This document shows, one piece after another, positions 5,517-14,789 of a stretch of 39,339 nt of DNA (position 1 is the stretch's first letter; every line of letters begins with the position of its first letter). The notes beneath the pieces are model-generated. The model ran no database searches. It worked only from the letters and a program-made list of their open reading frames with translations, and was not told the origin of the DNA. The stretch lies in NCBI GenBank assembly GCA_051655155.1, contig JBOFZL010000085.1, forward strand, positions 1 to 39,339, written 5' to 3'. The DNA is from JBOFZL01 sp051655155 (GTDB lineage: Bacteria; Bacillota; Clostridia; Peptostreptococcales; Filifactoraceae). Both the position numbers and the translations under genes were made by a program.

Positions 5517-6419
5517 TTATAGATTTTTATTTAGGAATTCTAAGCAGGATTCCCTTGTTACAGGTGCAGGCACCATAACTTCCTTAATTACTTCTTTTAT
5601 AACTTCCCTGTAAGGCTCATCACCTATCATTTTAGGGATAGCTAATCTTACTTTGCTTTCTTCTTTGTCCCAAGTTGCTATTCTTGCTACAAACATACCA
5701 TTGTAACCAGCGTCACCTAGTTCTTTTGTAGGATAGCAATTAATCCTGTCATTACTTTCAGCTCTGAACATTTTAACCTCTGTTCCTGTTCTTAAGATGT
5801 ACTCTTTACCATTTATTTTCAAAGCATTTCCCTTTTCATCATAAACGTACTGATTCCTTGTAGCATAACCAATTTGACCTCTAACTCTATTATCACTGTT
5901 CTTAAAATTTTGTGCAACATCTACTATAAACATATCTATTTCCTCCTTGTTATTTAACTTAGATTTAAAACTATTCCACCTTGCCCAATTATTCGGTGCA
6001 AATGGGCTTGGACAATTCTTTCTACTAGCATCATAATGTCTAACTACATTAGATACTGGAACATTAAATTGTTTCATTAATTTTTTTACTAATTCAATAG
6101 TGTTCTGTTCTGTTTTAGCTGAAACACCTCCGTTAGTAGCGCACATCTCTATTCCTATAGAGTTCATATTTGTAATACTATATTTACCATACCCATCACC
6201 TACATGCCATGCAGCTCTTTCTATTGGTACAACTTGTGTACAACTATCATCATCAACAAAGTAATGCGCGGATGATTCTCTATATCCAGTACAGAAATAA
6301 TTAGCATTACCTTCATCAGTATCATTCATGTTACCAGTAAAATGTATAACAAGATATTTTATTGGTTGATTCTGTCTATGCCCATGGTCGTCCGTATCTA
6401 ATCTTACTTTATATTCCAT
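5517..6419 (-). CDS. endolysin, N-acetylmuramoyl-L-alanine amidase (Amidase_2 type)
   Basis: An endolysin of 300 residues that cuts the amide bond between muramic acid and L-alanine. The N-terminal half is an Amidase_2/PGRP-like zinc domain: ligands are the His in VIHFTG (near 26), the His in VVRHYDASRKNCP (near 125) and the nearby Cys. The C-terminal half (about 170-300) is beta-rich and probably binds the wall, with no familiar repeat. The start at 6419 has AAGGAGG upstream; an in-frame TTG six bases earlier is less likely. There is no signal peptide, so export needs the adjacent holin. Last late gene, ended by the terminator at 5482-5511. Confidence 0.93.
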   Translation of the reverse strand: MEYKVRLDTDDHGHRQNQPIKYLVIHFTGNMNDTDEGNANYFCTGYRESSAHYFVDDDSCTQVVPIERAAWHVGDGYGKYSITNMNSIGIEMCATNGGVSAKTEQNTIELVKKLMKQFNVPVSNVVRHYDASRKNCPSPFAPNNWARWNSFKSKLNNKEEIDMFIVDVAQNFKNSDNRVRGQIGYATRNQYVYDEKGNALKINGKEYILRTGTEVKMFRAESNDRINCYPTKELGDAGYNGMFVARIATWDKEESKVRLAIPKMIGDEPYREVIKEVIKEVMVPAPVTRESCLEFLNKNL

Positions 6420-6440
6420 AATCAAACCTCCTTAAATTCG

Positions 6441-6467
6441 AAAAAATAAAGAGGACCGAAGCCCTCT
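6441..6467 (-). terminator. terminator between holin and amidase
   Basis: The minus strand forms AGAGGGC / GTCCTCT closed by a TTCG tetraloop, followed by TTATTTTTT, just after the holin stop. It probably lets only part of transcription reach the amidase gene. Confidence 0.82.
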
Positions 6468-6474
6468 ATAAAAA

Positions 6475-6693
6475 TTATTTTGTTGGATCATCAAGTCCTG
6501 GAGTTGTTGCATCATTTAAAACTCCTAATATAATCCCTAATGTGCAAACAATTTGCAATGTAGTATCTAACCAAATCATATCTACTGCACCTGGTTTAAA
6601 TTGATTTAATAGTAATGCTACTGTTGATACTAATGCAATAATACTCCCCTTGTTGTTAATTCTTCCCCATAAATTTTCTAATCTCTTTTTCAT
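6475..6693 (-). CDS. phage holin, phi LC3 type
   Basis: A 72-residue membrane protein with two hydrophobic segments (about 18-31 and 42-59) and the C-terminal NDATTPGLDD motif typical of phi LC3 / Phage_holin_1 holins. It forms membrane lesions that release the amidase. It lies between the XhlA-like protein and the amidase, the usual lysis order. The basic N-terminus (MKKRLENLWGR) is expected in the cytoplasm. Confidence 0.9.
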   Translation of the reverse strand: MKKRLENLWGRINNKGSIIALVSTVALLLNQFKPGAVDMIWLDTTLQIVCTLGIILGVLNDATTPGLDDPTK

Positions 6694-6718
6694 TTCTCAA
6701 CATCTCCCTTTAATTTTA

Positions 6719-6949
6719 TTATTTATATAAAAAAGCAATCGCTCCAGTTAATAAACCACCAGCGATTACTCTCCATAACCATGTTATTGTATTTTCTAAA
6801 TCTAAAATTCTATGATTTGCTACTTTTAAATCCTTCTCAAACATTTGAAACCTTAAATCTACATTACTTATAAACTTATCAATTGTTCCTTTAAGCTCTA
6901 TAATGGTTTCTTTCATCTCCTGTATTGCTGCTAAATCTTTTTCTGCCAT
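6719..6949 (-). CDS. XhlA/BhlA-like haemolysin-holin accessory
   Basis: About 76 residues: a long amphipathic coiled coil (KETIIELKGTIDKFISNVD...) ends in one C-terminal transmembrane helix (WLWRVIAGGLLTGAIAFLY). This is the XhlA layout, a partner of holin in lysis of Bacillus PBSX and related phages. The ATG at 6949 is preferred, with GGTGGTG upstream; a GTG 12 bases earlier opens the same frame. Confidence 0.85.
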   Translation of the reverse strand: MAEKDLAAIQEMKETIIELKGTIDKFISNVDLRFQMFEKDLKVANHRILDLENTITWLWRVIAGGLLTGAIAFLYK

Positions 6950-6951
6950 TT

Positions 6952-8094
6952 TTAACACCACCCTATAACTTCGTAAGTTAGGTAATGGTTTGGATAAGTA
7001 GCATAAGCATAAGTTCTTATAGTTGAAGCTAAGTATAAGTTAATTGCTTTATTATCACCTGACCAGGCACCTGAATCATTTGCCCAATGGCTAGTATCTG
7101 AATTTGTATATATTATGTTGCTAAAACCTACTGAAGATAAACCTGCTGACATTGCTGCATAGTATATCCCTGAATCCAAATGTTTTGATGATTTACCATT
7201 AAAATAATCATATGTCATTTTACCCTTAAGTATTTTTAAATCTCGAGTTACACCATTTACAGTTATTCCATTTTTAACAGTTTCAACAAATTCATGCCAT
7301 CCATTCCCACTAAAGTATTCAAACCTTCTATCCTTTGAGTCAGAATAATCTTTCATTGATTGAACAGCTATATTTAAATTTTCATCTTTTGCTTTCATAT
7401 TTTCTAATAGATTAGCTTTTCCCTGTCTAGCATCAACCATTTCAGTTAAAACTTTTCCTCCTGGATCTATTCCGCTAATAGTATTTTTATAACTATTTAT
7501 AAAAGTATTAAATGTATCTTGCTGACTTGCTCTTTGCTGTTGCAATGATGCAAGATATTGTTGATAGAATTCCTCTGTATCAACTTGCGAAACTGCTCCA
7601 TGAACTATTCCACAAATAGCATCTCGAGTTCTAGTATCATATATTTTGCTTTGATTTAATGAAGTCTCCCCCTGATTAACATAAACGTATGCTATTATAA
7701 GTTCAAATATATCGTTATTCCTTGTAGGACCTGGTATATTAGGGGTATCACTTGCAGTACCTTTTTTAACTACTATAGAACCTCTCCTAAGGGTTTCATC
7801 CATTTGAATAGCTATTGAATCATAGCGTCTTGCTAAACTATCTCCTATATCTAATGTTATATCTATATCTGCATCCATTTGAAATATTAATCCATTTATA
7901 AATGCAGTACCCTTTTTTATTGTTATTGTCATTCCAGTTTTAGCTGTAACATTAAAACTATAAGAATTAATTGGATCACCAGGAGTTAAAAAAATACCAT
8001 TTGTGAAAAAATTCCTAAATGGTAATCTAAAGTCTCTTGCATCATATAGAGGTTCATTATTTACAGAATTAACCGGAAACACCTTTATTGCCAT
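6952..8094 (-). CDS. upper baseplate / receptor-binding tail protein
   Basis: A 380-residue tail-tip protein. The N-terminal part (about 1-160) resembles baseplate upper or fibre-base proteins of Firmicute siphoviruses (FLTPGDPINSYSF, TIKKGTAFINGLIFQMD, YDSIAIQMD). A helical middle (about 170-215, QQYLASLQQQRASQQDTF) is followed by a C-terminal domain (about 250-380) likely to contact the host surface. It lies after the Tal-like gene and before the lysis genes, the standard place. Which residues bind the receptor cannot be read from sequence. Confidence 0.8.
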   Translation of the reverse strand: MAIKVFPVNSVNNEPLYDARDFRLPFRNFFTNGIFLTPGDPINSYSFNVTAKTGMTITIKKGTAFINGLIFQMDADIDITLDIGDSLARRYDSIAIQMDETLRRGSIVVKKGTASDTPNIPGPTRNNDIFELIIAYVYVNQGETSLNQSKIYDTRTRDAICGIVHGAVSQVDTEEFYQQYLASLQQQRASQQDTFNTFINSYKNTISGIDPGGKVLTEMVDARQGKANLLENMKAKDENLNIAVQSMKDYSDSKDRRFEYFSGNGWHEFVETVKNGITVNGVTRDLKILKGKMTYDYFNGKSSKHLDSGIYYAAMSAGLSSVGFSNIIYTNSDTSHWANDSGAWSGDNKAINLYLASTIRTYAYATYPNHYLTYEVIGWC

Positions 8095-8098
8095 ATTA

Positions 8099-9175
8099 TC
8101 ACCTCATTCTTTTTATTTTTTGTATAAGTGTTGGAACTGTATTACCAAAGCTAGGTATTACTTCTGTAATTCCATTTGCATATACTTCTTCTACTTGGAC
8201 TATTCTAGTGTCCATAGTTATCCCCCATACTTTATCCTCTATGGTTACTATATCGCCTAGATTCCAGTCCTTTTTATATTCATAACCTTTAGTGTTTATT
8301 ATCACACCCTCTAAAGATTTAATTGATTGATACTCTTTAGCCTTATCCTTTCCCCTATTTATAAGCATATTTGTATATTCAGCATCTGTAAGGGTTTTAT
8401 TATCTACAGTCTTTTGTAAATCCCTAGCATCTATAAATAACTCTTTTCTTTCATAAGAAATAGAACCATCTGTAATTTCAACAACTTTTCTTGCTGCTCC
8501 TTCACCTTCTCCAGCAACAAATATACTATTTTTATAATCTTTATCATTTTCTATATATGTTTGACTTTGTATATTACCAAATTCTCTAGAGAATATTATC
8601 TGTTTATTTTCTGTTTGATTTGAACCCCTATTTACCCCCATATAGGTCTGAAACAAGCATTGTTCTGTATCTCTATTGAATTTTCCTGTTAATCCAAGTT
8701 CAGCTGTTTGGCATATCTTCTCAAACTCTTCAAGAACATTTCCCCATGAATTTTGATAATCTATTTTCCTTGTATCCCAATAGAAATTAATAGCACTATT
8801 TTCCAATATTCTATCCCCTAGTGTGTTCCAAATTGCAACTAATACATTTACTACCTCTTTATTAATACAACGTACTGTGCCCTTAATAATACGTCTATCT
8901 AAAAAAGAAAGCATACTCCTACCTTTAAGAATAATACTTTCTCCTTTATTATCTAATTTCAATTGTCTACTCTCTATTGCAAAGCAATTAACTAAATAAC
9001 CATCATCATAGTAAAACATATTACCTATCTTCAATAAATCTAGATTTTTATTACTAAATGGTATCTTCATCTCAAATTCATGTGGGCTATTAAATTTAAG
9101 AATTACCCTAAGACTTTCAAATATTTCAAAAAAGCCAACTGGTCTAAAATTTTTATTTATAACAGTTAAAACCAT
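8099..9175 (-). CDS. tail tip protein, Gp37-like (Tal)
   Basis: A tail-associated protein of about 358 residues resembling the Siphovirus ReqiPepy6 Gp37-like family, which forms the hub below Dit. Visible features are the N-terminal Gp27-like start (VLTVINKNFRPVG), a central RSMLSFLDRRII segment and a C-terminal beta-rich end (WNLGDIVTIEDKVWGI). The frame is open 69 bases further upstream, but the ATG at 9175 has AGGAGGTGTAAC directly before it and follows the upstream stop. There is no peptidoglycan hydrolase domain, so it is the short form of Tal. Confidence 0.85.
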   Translation of the reverse strand: MVLTVINKNFRPVGFFEIFESLRVILKFNSPHEFEMKIPFSNKNLDLLKIGNMFYYDDGYLVNCFAIESRQLKLDNKGESIILKGRSMLSFLDRRIIKGTVRCINKEVVNVLVAIWNTLGDRILENSAINFYWDTRKIDYQNSWGNVLEEFEKICQTAELGLTGKFNRDTEQCLFQTYMGVNRGSNQTENKQIIFSREFGNIQSQTYIENDKDYKNSIFVAGEGEGAARKVVEITDGSISYERKELFIDARDLQKTVDNKTLTDAEYTNMLINRGKDKAKEYQSIKSLEGVIINTKGYEYKKDWNLGDIVTIEDKVWGITMDTRIVQVEEVYANGITEVIPSFGNTVPTLIQKIKRMR

Positions 9176-9176
9176 G

Positions 9177-10025
9177 TTACACCTCCTGGTACTTAGGAAC
9201 AAATTTAATATTTGCTTCCATTGTATCTTGTCCAGTTTTAGCACTATAAGTTAATATATTCTCTCCTGGTATTAATCCAAAATCCCAGTCACCTTTTATA
9301 CTAGAGTATTCTATAAATCCATTAGCCCTAACAACCTTACATTCTTTCTCTCCAATATTAGTATTTAAAGTTACTCTGTCTCCAGTTTGAAAACTATAAG
9401 TTATTAATATACTTTTATTATTTGTAGCATTAATGAATGTAACTTCACTTGTTGGTCCATTTATAATAATATCTGCAATTAAACCAATCTCAACATCACC
9501 TGGATTATCTATTAATTTTGTCTTTGCTGGATCCCTTACACCTATAGCAACTCCACCAACTTTTATATTTATAGGGAATGCTGTATTAGGTAACCATGCT
9601 GCTAAATCCTTCTTTATTTCTTCTCCACTCCAATATGGATAATGACATAAGATAGTAATAGAACTCTCTACATAATTATCATCAACATACTTATAACTTG
9701 GTGTATTATCTATCACTCCTTTTATTTTATAACCATTAAAATCTATTTCAATCTCTCCCAAGCTAGGATTCAACACCTTTGCTAATTCCCTTTTCCTGAA
9801 TTTAAACTGTTCATCACTTTCACCAGCAACGCTAAATTTTATTTTTAATTGCCTTTTATCTAGTGTATTACCAAGATAAACTTCACCTATTCTATAGGTT
9901 CCTTTTATAGAGTTTATACCAACAGGAATACCACTATCTTCAAACTCCAGTAACCAATATTCTTGTTTAATACCACCAAAGGTGATACTCTTTCCATTTA
10001 TATTTGCTATTTTTAAAATATCCAT
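9177..10025 (-). CDS. distal tail protein (Dit), siphovirus tail component family
   Basis: A 282-residue Dit-like protein that joins the tail tube to the tip. The N-terminal domain has the usual pattern (GKSITFGGIKQEYWLLEF, then GTYRIGEVYLGNT and RKRELAKVLNP), and the C-terminal half looks like a galectin-type beta domain. ATG at 10025 is chosen because AAAGGTGG lies nine bases upstream; GTG at 10034 overlaps that site. It follows the tape measure gene and precedes Tal, as expected. Confidence 0.88.
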   Translation of the reverse strand: MDILKIANINGKSITFGGIKQEYWLLEFEDSGIPVGINSIKGTYRIGEVYLGNTLDKRQLKIKFSVAGESDEQFKFRKRELAKVLNPSLGEIEIDFNGYKIKGVIDNTPSYKYVDDNYVESSITILCHYPYWSGEEIKKDLAAWLPNTAFPINIKVGGVAIGVRDPAKTKLIDNPGDVEIGLIADIIINGPTSEVTFINATNNKSILITYSFQTGDRVTLNTNIGEKECKVVRANGFIEYSSIKGDWDFGLIPGENILTYSAKTGQDTMEANIKFVPKYQEV

Positions 10026-10039
10026 AAGTACCACCTTTC

Positions 10040-12658
10040 TTATAAGCTATAAGCTAAATCTTTCATTAAGTTATCAATTTTTCTACTGTTTTCTATAGGA
10101 TCATTTATAGGACCATTAAAATTCACAATAGTTGATATAGGATTACTTCCTGGTTTATTTGGTCTTGGCATATCATCTCTTTGAAAATCAACTGTTCTTG
10201 ATAAGGATCTTTGAATTTGCAGGTTTACATTTCTTTCTTCTTCTTCAAATCCTTCTCCAACACCTTTGGCCATCCAAACTCCGACTTCATCTCTCATAAC
10301 TCTTGAAGGTGATTTTATTCCTAATACATCTTTTGCTCCTGCTATTATATCTCCAAAAAAACCTGTTACATTCCCCAATAATTCCCCAGCCATAGATTTT
10401 ATACCATTCCATAATCCTTTTATCATATCTATCCCCATATTATATAACTTACCTGACAATTCCTTTATTGGGTTAACTATATTGTTTATAAATCCCTTTA
10501 TGTTTTCAGTAGCTTTAGCCTTCATACTTACTCCCCACTGAATTACCTTGTTAATAGTTTCATTTAACCAAGTCCAAATTCTACCTGGCAATCCTTGGAA
10601 CCATTGTATTATAGCTGCTATAGTTTCCTGTACCTTTAAAACAGCTTGATTCTTAAGATTAATCCCCCAATTAATAATATTAGTAATAGTTTGAACTAAC
10701 CAAGTCCAAATTCTACCTGGTAATTGAGCAAACCAATTTACTATACCTTGTATTATCAAAGGTAAATCTACAGTTATCCATGTCCAAATACTTATCCCTA
10801 AATTTAATATACTTAGAAACACTTCTTGTATCTTCAACTTAATTTGCTCCCTCATATTTACAAACCATAATATTATGCTCTGTATATATCCTGGTAAATC
10901 TACTGTAGCCCAAGTATAAATGCTTACACCTAAGTCATAGAAAAATTTAATTACTTCCCCTATTGCTTGACCTATTCTATATGGTAATGTTTGAAACCAA
11001 GTGACTATGTTATTTATTATTTCTTGTATTTTTTCTGCTATAGCAATTTTAATTTCTTGAAATTTACTAACTATATAATCCTTCATTTCTATTATTTTAT
11101 TGATAACTGCAGTTTTCATTTCCTGAAATTTAGTAGCTATATTACTAGGTAAATTTTTAAAAAACTCTATTAATTTTGATATAAGTTCTTTAGTTTTAGC
11201 TTTGAATTCCTCATAATTACTTCCTACTAACTTAAGCATTATATCAAGAATATTCTTAAACCAGTCTTTAATTCCTGTAAGTATATGTTTAACTAAATCC
11301 TTTATAGCATTCCAACAACCTTCCCAGTCACCTTTAAGAAGCGAGGTCCAAAATGAAAATCCATCACCTATTATTTTAAATTGTGTATCAAAGAACGTTA
11401 CTAATAAGTTCCAGAAGTTTGTTAATATACCATATATATAATCCCAAGCGACTGAAACCTCATCAGATATTAGGCTCCATATCCATTTACAACTTTCCTT
11501 AATTTGATTTAGAAACTCCATAAGTTTGCCAAATGTATTCTGTAAAGTTTCCCTAAATTTTTCAGATTTATTATATAGTAATGTTATTGTTCCTATAAGA
11601 GCTGTAATAACTGCAATAGCTATACCTACTGGACCAGTTAAAAAGGTTATAAATGGAGCAAAGTATTTCCCCCAACCTCCAGCTAATGCTACTGCTGCAG
11701 ACAATTGGCTAAACTTGCCAACAATCCAACCAACTGCTGAAAATATTTTACCAAAAACTAATAAAACAGGTCCCATTACAGCTACCATACCTGCAAATTT
11801 TATAATACTTTCTAATTGTTCTTCACTTAAATTACCTATAGCTTCAGTTAAACTAATGGTCTTATCAACTATTCTTGTAAATAGTGGTTCTAATTTATCC
11901 CCTATTTTTTCTGCTGTCTCCTTTATTCTAGCTGTTAAAATTCTCATCTTATTTGCTAACCCATCATTAGTTCTCTCAAAGTCTCCCATAACATCTCTTG
12001 AATTTGCCATTACAAAAGCATATCTTAATTGAACTTTCTCCGCCTGACTCATTTCATCTATGGATTTATTAATCCCTTGATTTAAGGCAAATTGTTCTAA
12101 ATTAGCTTCTGTCATAACAATTCCAAATTGTTTTAAACTCTCTGTCTCACCTGTATAAATGCTATTCAGTGCAGTTTGAGCTATGTCTATTCGTGTGTTA
12201 TGAAAACTACTCATATCAGATGCAAGTTCAGTTAAACTCATTGCATATAAATCAACATTATCTTTTTCTAGTCCCATGCTCTTACCCATTGCCCCATAAG
12301 TACTGGCTGTTGCTAGCGCTTGACCTTGTGCAACTCCATGAGATTTAACAAGTGATTTTGACCAATCCTTTACTACATCTGCTGTTTCATCAAATACTTG
12401 TTGAGATTTACTTAATGCTTCATTCAAATCAGAATAAGCCATTGCACTGGCTACTCCTATTCCTACAATAGGTAACGTTACACTTGTAGTCAACATAGTT
12501 CCAAACTTACCCATAGTGCTTCCAAAAGTCATTAAATTCTTCCCTAATCTTTGCATTGATAGCGCTGTAGCATTAGCTTTCATACTTACACCATTTAATG
12601 CTGGTCCAACTCTCGTAACATCAATATCAACTAACCCTTTAATTATGAATGCATCCAT
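10040..12658 (-). CDS. tail tape measure protein
   Basis: The longest gene, 872 residues, sets tail length and is ejected with the DNA. It has a helical N-terminal TMP core (about 30-300), hydrophobic stretches near 285-365 (PVLLVFGKIFSAVGWIVG, PVGIAIAVITALIGTITLL) and repeated Trp-rich units at about 560-720 (WTWITVDLPL, LPGRIWTWL, NIINWGINLK) of about 45 residues. The ATG comes 2 bases after the stop of the frameshifted chaperone, with AAAGGGGG upstream. By the rough rule of 1.5 angstroms per residue the tail would be about 130 nm (inference). Confidence 0.95.
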   Translation of the reverse strand: MDAFIIKGLVDIDVTRVGPALNGVSMKANATALSMQRLGKNLMTFGSTMGKFGTMLTTSVTLPIVGIGVASAMAYSDLNEALSKSQQVFDETADVVKDWSKSLVKSHGVAQGQALATASTYGAMGKSMGLEKDNVDLYAMSLTELASDMSSFHNTRIDIAQTALNSIYTGETESLKQFGIVMTEANLEQFALNQGINKSIDEMSQAEKVQLRYAFVMANSRDVMGDFERTNDGLANKMRILTARIKETAEKIGDKLEPLFTRIVDKTISLTEAIGNLSEEQLESIIKFAGMVAVMGPVLLVFGKIFSAVGWIVGKFSQLSAAVALAGGWGKYFAPFITFLTGPVGIAIAVITALIGTITLLYNKSEKFRETLQNTFGKLMEFLNQIKESCKWIWSLISDEVSVAWDYIYGILTNFWNLLVTFFDTQFKIIGDGFSFWTSLLKGDWEGCWNAIKDLVKHILTGIKDWFKNILDIMLKLVGSNYEEFKAKTKELISKLIEFFKNLPSNIATKFQEMKTAVINKIIEMKDYIVSKFQEIKIAIAEKIQEIINNIVTWFQTLPYRIGQAIGEVIKFFYDLGVSIYTWATVDLPGYIQSIILWFVNMREQIKLKIQEVFLSILNLGISIWTWITVDLPLIIQGIVNWFAQLPGRIWTWLVQTITNIINWGINLKNQAVLKVQETIAAIIQWFQGLPGRIWTWLNETINKVIQWGVSMKAKATENIKGFINNIVNPIKELSGKLYNMGIDMIKGLWNGIKSMAGELLGNVTGFFGDIIAGAKDVLGIKSPSRVMRDEVGVWMAKGVGEGFEEEERNVNLQIQRSLSRTVDFQRDDMPRPNKPGSNPISTIVNFNGPINDPIENSRKIDNLMKDLAYSL

Positions 12659-12660
12659 GA

Positions 12661-13001
12661 TTAACCCCCTTTCTTAAATTTTTCTAGAATACGATTTGTA
12701 TTCTCAACTATTTCACTAGGAGTTTTCTTTTTATATACCTTATTTGATAATTGTTTTTTATAATCCAAATAGCTTTCTGCAATACATTTACCACCTTTAT
12801 ATTGTTTTAAAATATTTGTTATTGTAAATGTAAAGAAATTTCTATCATCATAATGTTGGTTTATTGTGCTACTACAAATAAAATATAGCTCCTCACAATT
12901 AAGATCCTTTAGTTCTGTATAAGAATTATGTTTTGTAATTATCCCTAACCAATCATCACCTGTAATAATTTCTATTTGAATATATTGGTAAAAACCTTTT
13001 G
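12661..13001 (-). CDS. tail assembly chaperone extension (gpT-like), made by -1 frameshift
   Basis: This frame is open from a TGA at 13011-13009 to the TAA at 12663-12661 but has no suitable start codon or ribosome binding site. It overlaps the end of the 149-residue chaperone in the -1 frame and encodes about 113 residues (starting GIPKGFYQYIQIE..., ending ILEKFKKGG). Placement between major tail protein and tape measure matches the lambda G/GT arrangement, where a minority of ribosomes slip back one base. Candidate slip site: CCAAAAGGTTTTTA at 13002-12989, inside the overlap. The fusion product would bind the tape measure and tail tube during assembly. Confidence 0.78.
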
Positions 13002-13421
13002 GAATTCCTCACACATGATTACTCCTTTAATCATGTCTACAAATTCACTAAATGGTGTTTCTTGTAGCTCCTTACTACTTTTTTTATAAACTGAAGATAA
13101 CACTTCATAAGTTTCTTTCTCTGCCCTATCCACACCCTCTAATACTAAGAATATAACCTCTTGAATTAAATCTAAATTTGACTCTTGTATTTTTTGATTT
13201 TCTTCAGCTAAATTAGGATTTGTAGTAAATAATCCTTCTACATTTCTTTCTATATATTCTTTGTCACCTAAAGCAACCTTTATTTTCATTCTTAAAATTT
13301 CAGCATCATTATTCATTTTAATAGCCTTTTTAAATATAGCTCCTATTTCCTTCTTAATTCCTAACTTATTTATTAATCTTATTATTTTAAAAGTATCTTT
13401 ACCTAACACTGTAACTTCCAT
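12972..13421 (-). CDS. tail assembly chaperone (gpG-like)
   Basis: A helical protein of about 149 residues between the major tail protein and tape measure genes, the position of gpG-type chaperones. ATG at 13421 is preferred (GAAAGGA nine bases upstream); the frame opens 18 bases earlier at a TTG. The start MEVTVLGKDTFKIIRLI and the acidic helical body fit the Firmicute tail chaperone type. Its last codons overlap the -1 frame extension. Confidence 0.82.
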   Translation of the reverse strand: MEVTVLGKDTFKIIRLINKLGIKKEIGAIFKKAIKMNNDAEILRMKIKVALGDKEYIERNVEGLFTTNPNLAEENQKIQESNLDLIQEVIFLVLEGVDRAEKETYEVLSSVYKKSSKELQETPFSEFVDMIKGVIMCEEFQKVFTNIFK

Positions 13422-13440
13422 CTTTATCATTCCTTTCAAA

Positions 13441-13468
13441 TATAAAAAGAGCCAATTAAGGCCCTCTT
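13441..13468 (-). terminator. terminator after the major tail protein gene
   Basis: On the minus strand AAGAGGGCC pairs with GGCTCTT (one bulged G) and TTTTATA follows, right at the major tail protein stop. It likely reduces transcription into the low-abundance chaperone and tape measure genes. Confidence 0.75.
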
Positions 13469-14048
13469 ATTTAATTCCTTCACTTAATGTAGCTGGAGCT
13501 GTATCCTTTAATACAAGAACTTCTACTGGTACCTTGTTTAAATCAGCCTTATCATAGTGTGCTTCAAACTTAACCGCTGATTTAGCTTCATCTCCATCTG
13601 AACTATCTATTGCAAACTCTGAATTATAAGTATTGTGTAATAACACTAATAAGTCTTGTCCTGTTACCCCTGTTCCTACTAATACTAAATCTTTATATTT
13701 TGCATCTTCTATAACTCCACTTACAGGTCTATATACATCATATTTTGTAGATGTATTTGTTTCAGTTCTAAATAAGCTCATATCTAAAAGCTTTTTATTT
13801 ATTACTAATACTTCACCTTCAATTGAAGCTTCAACCTTTAAAACTCTCTGATTCCCTTTAACCTTTTTACCATTAAGTTTAGCAAATGGTATATCATGAA
13901 TATCATGTGTACATGCAAACTTAACACCTCCATCACTCGTAGCTAATCTTGTTTCTGGAGTTAATTTAGTTATCAAAGTATCTATATTGGTTATATCTTT
14001 AAAATCACCATAAAACAAATCACAACTATCAAAAACAACTTGTTTCAA
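13467..14048 (-). CDS. major tail tube protein
   Basis: A 193-residue tube protein (DLFYGDFKDITNIDTLITKL..., ATSDGGVKFACTHDIH..., EASIEGEVLVINKKLLD) with the alternating beta pattern of siphovirus tube subunits. The frame begins at TTG (14048), with AAGGGG nine bases before it; no better ATG exists upstream, so a TTG start is likely. It follows the tail completion gene and is ended by its own terminator, fitting a product needed in many copies. Confidence 0.85.
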   Translation of the reverse strand: MKQVVFDSCDLFYGDFKDITNIDTLITKLTPETRLATSDGGVKFACTHDIHDIPFAKLNGKKVKGNQRVLKVEASIEGEVLVINKKLLDMSLFRTETNTSTKYDVYRPVSGVIEDAKYKDLVLVGTGVTGQDLLVLLHNTYNSEFAIDSSDGDEAKSAVKFEAHYDKADLNKVPVEVLVLKDTAPATLSEGIK

Positions 14049-14061
14049 TTACATCATCCCC

Positions 14062-14439
14062 TTATTTATAATTTAGAACATAATATTGTAATGTAGCATA
14101 ATATTTATCATCAATAGTTGCTGGTATAAACCAAGCATTTTGACGTATAATCCTACTTTCACTTAATATTGTTCTATTTAATTTCTTATCAAGATTTATT
14201 GCTAAATCCTGTGATTGTATTTTATTTTCTTTATTACTTACAACTTGAGCCTCTAAAAATATATTATCTCGATATGATCCATTATCTATATCCAACAATC
14301 TATAAGTAACATAAACCTTATTAATATAATCTAAGTCCTTACCTAACTCATCCTTTAAAGGTAGTTCATCTAAAAAAACATTATTTGATAACGTAACTAT
14401 AACATTGTATATTTCATCTTCTATCAATTTTAAATTCAT
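14062..14439 (-). CDS. tail terminator / tail completion protein
   Basis: A 125-residue protein in the slot between the HK97 gp10-like gene and the tail tube gene, where tail terminators (lambda gpU, SPP1 gp17 type) lie. The sequence (NKVYVTYRLLDIDNGSYRDNIFLEAQVVS...) has the alpha/beta pattern of that fold. The ATG overlaps the end of the upstream gene (ATGA). Assigned mainly by order; the family match is moderate. Confidence 0.7.
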   Translation of the reverse strand: MNLKLIEDEIYNVIVTLSNNVFLDELPLKDELGKDLDYINKVYVTYRLLDIDNGSYRDNIFLEAQVVSNKENKIQSQDLAINLDKKLNRTILSESRIIRQNAWFIPATIDDKYYATLQYYVLNYK

Positions 14440-14789
14440 AGTTTGGTACCTACTTTCAAGATCTTAACAAGATTCTTTCTTACTATATCTTCTACTGTTT
14501 CACTAAATCTATTAAAGGTCCTTCTAAACCACCCCTTGTTTTTCCTACTTGTTAACTCAACTTTTTCAGCATAATAAATATAATCAGGAATACCAATAAT
14601 TGTTTTAAAATTATTTTCCTTATTATCATTTTTTGACGTTATACTCTTTTTTGTAGCACCTGCAACAACTGGAGAATTAGACTTTAATTCTGCAACACCT
14701 TTGATTGCAATTTCTCGTTGTGACTTTCCCACACCTTGTTTAATTAACATTTCAACTTGCTTACAATTATTTATTACTTTTACTGCCAT
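14436..14789 (-). CDS. HK97 gp10-like head-tail joining protein
   Basis: A basic 117-residue protein. SPVVAGATKKSI (about 39-50) corresponds to the PVdTG.LR.S motif of HK97 gp10-like proteins, and PDYIYYAEKVE to the YA.yvE motif. These act at the head-tail interface. It overlaps the upstream adaptor gene by 10 bases. Length and position are typical. Confidence 0.85.
   Translation of the reverse strand: MAVKVINNCKQVEMLIKQGVGKSQREIAIKGVAELKSNSPVVAGATKKSITSKNDNKENNFKTIIGIPDYIYYAEKVELTSRKNKGWFRRTFNRFSETVEDIVRKNLVKILKVGTKL

Noticed and set aside
5374..5613. Plus-strand frame across the XRE terminator
   Set aside because: It crosses two terminators and the amidase gene and has no ribosome binding site.
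11526..12032. Long plus-strand frame within the tape measure gene
   Set aside because: It mirrors the helical tape measure coding on the other strand, with no start signal.
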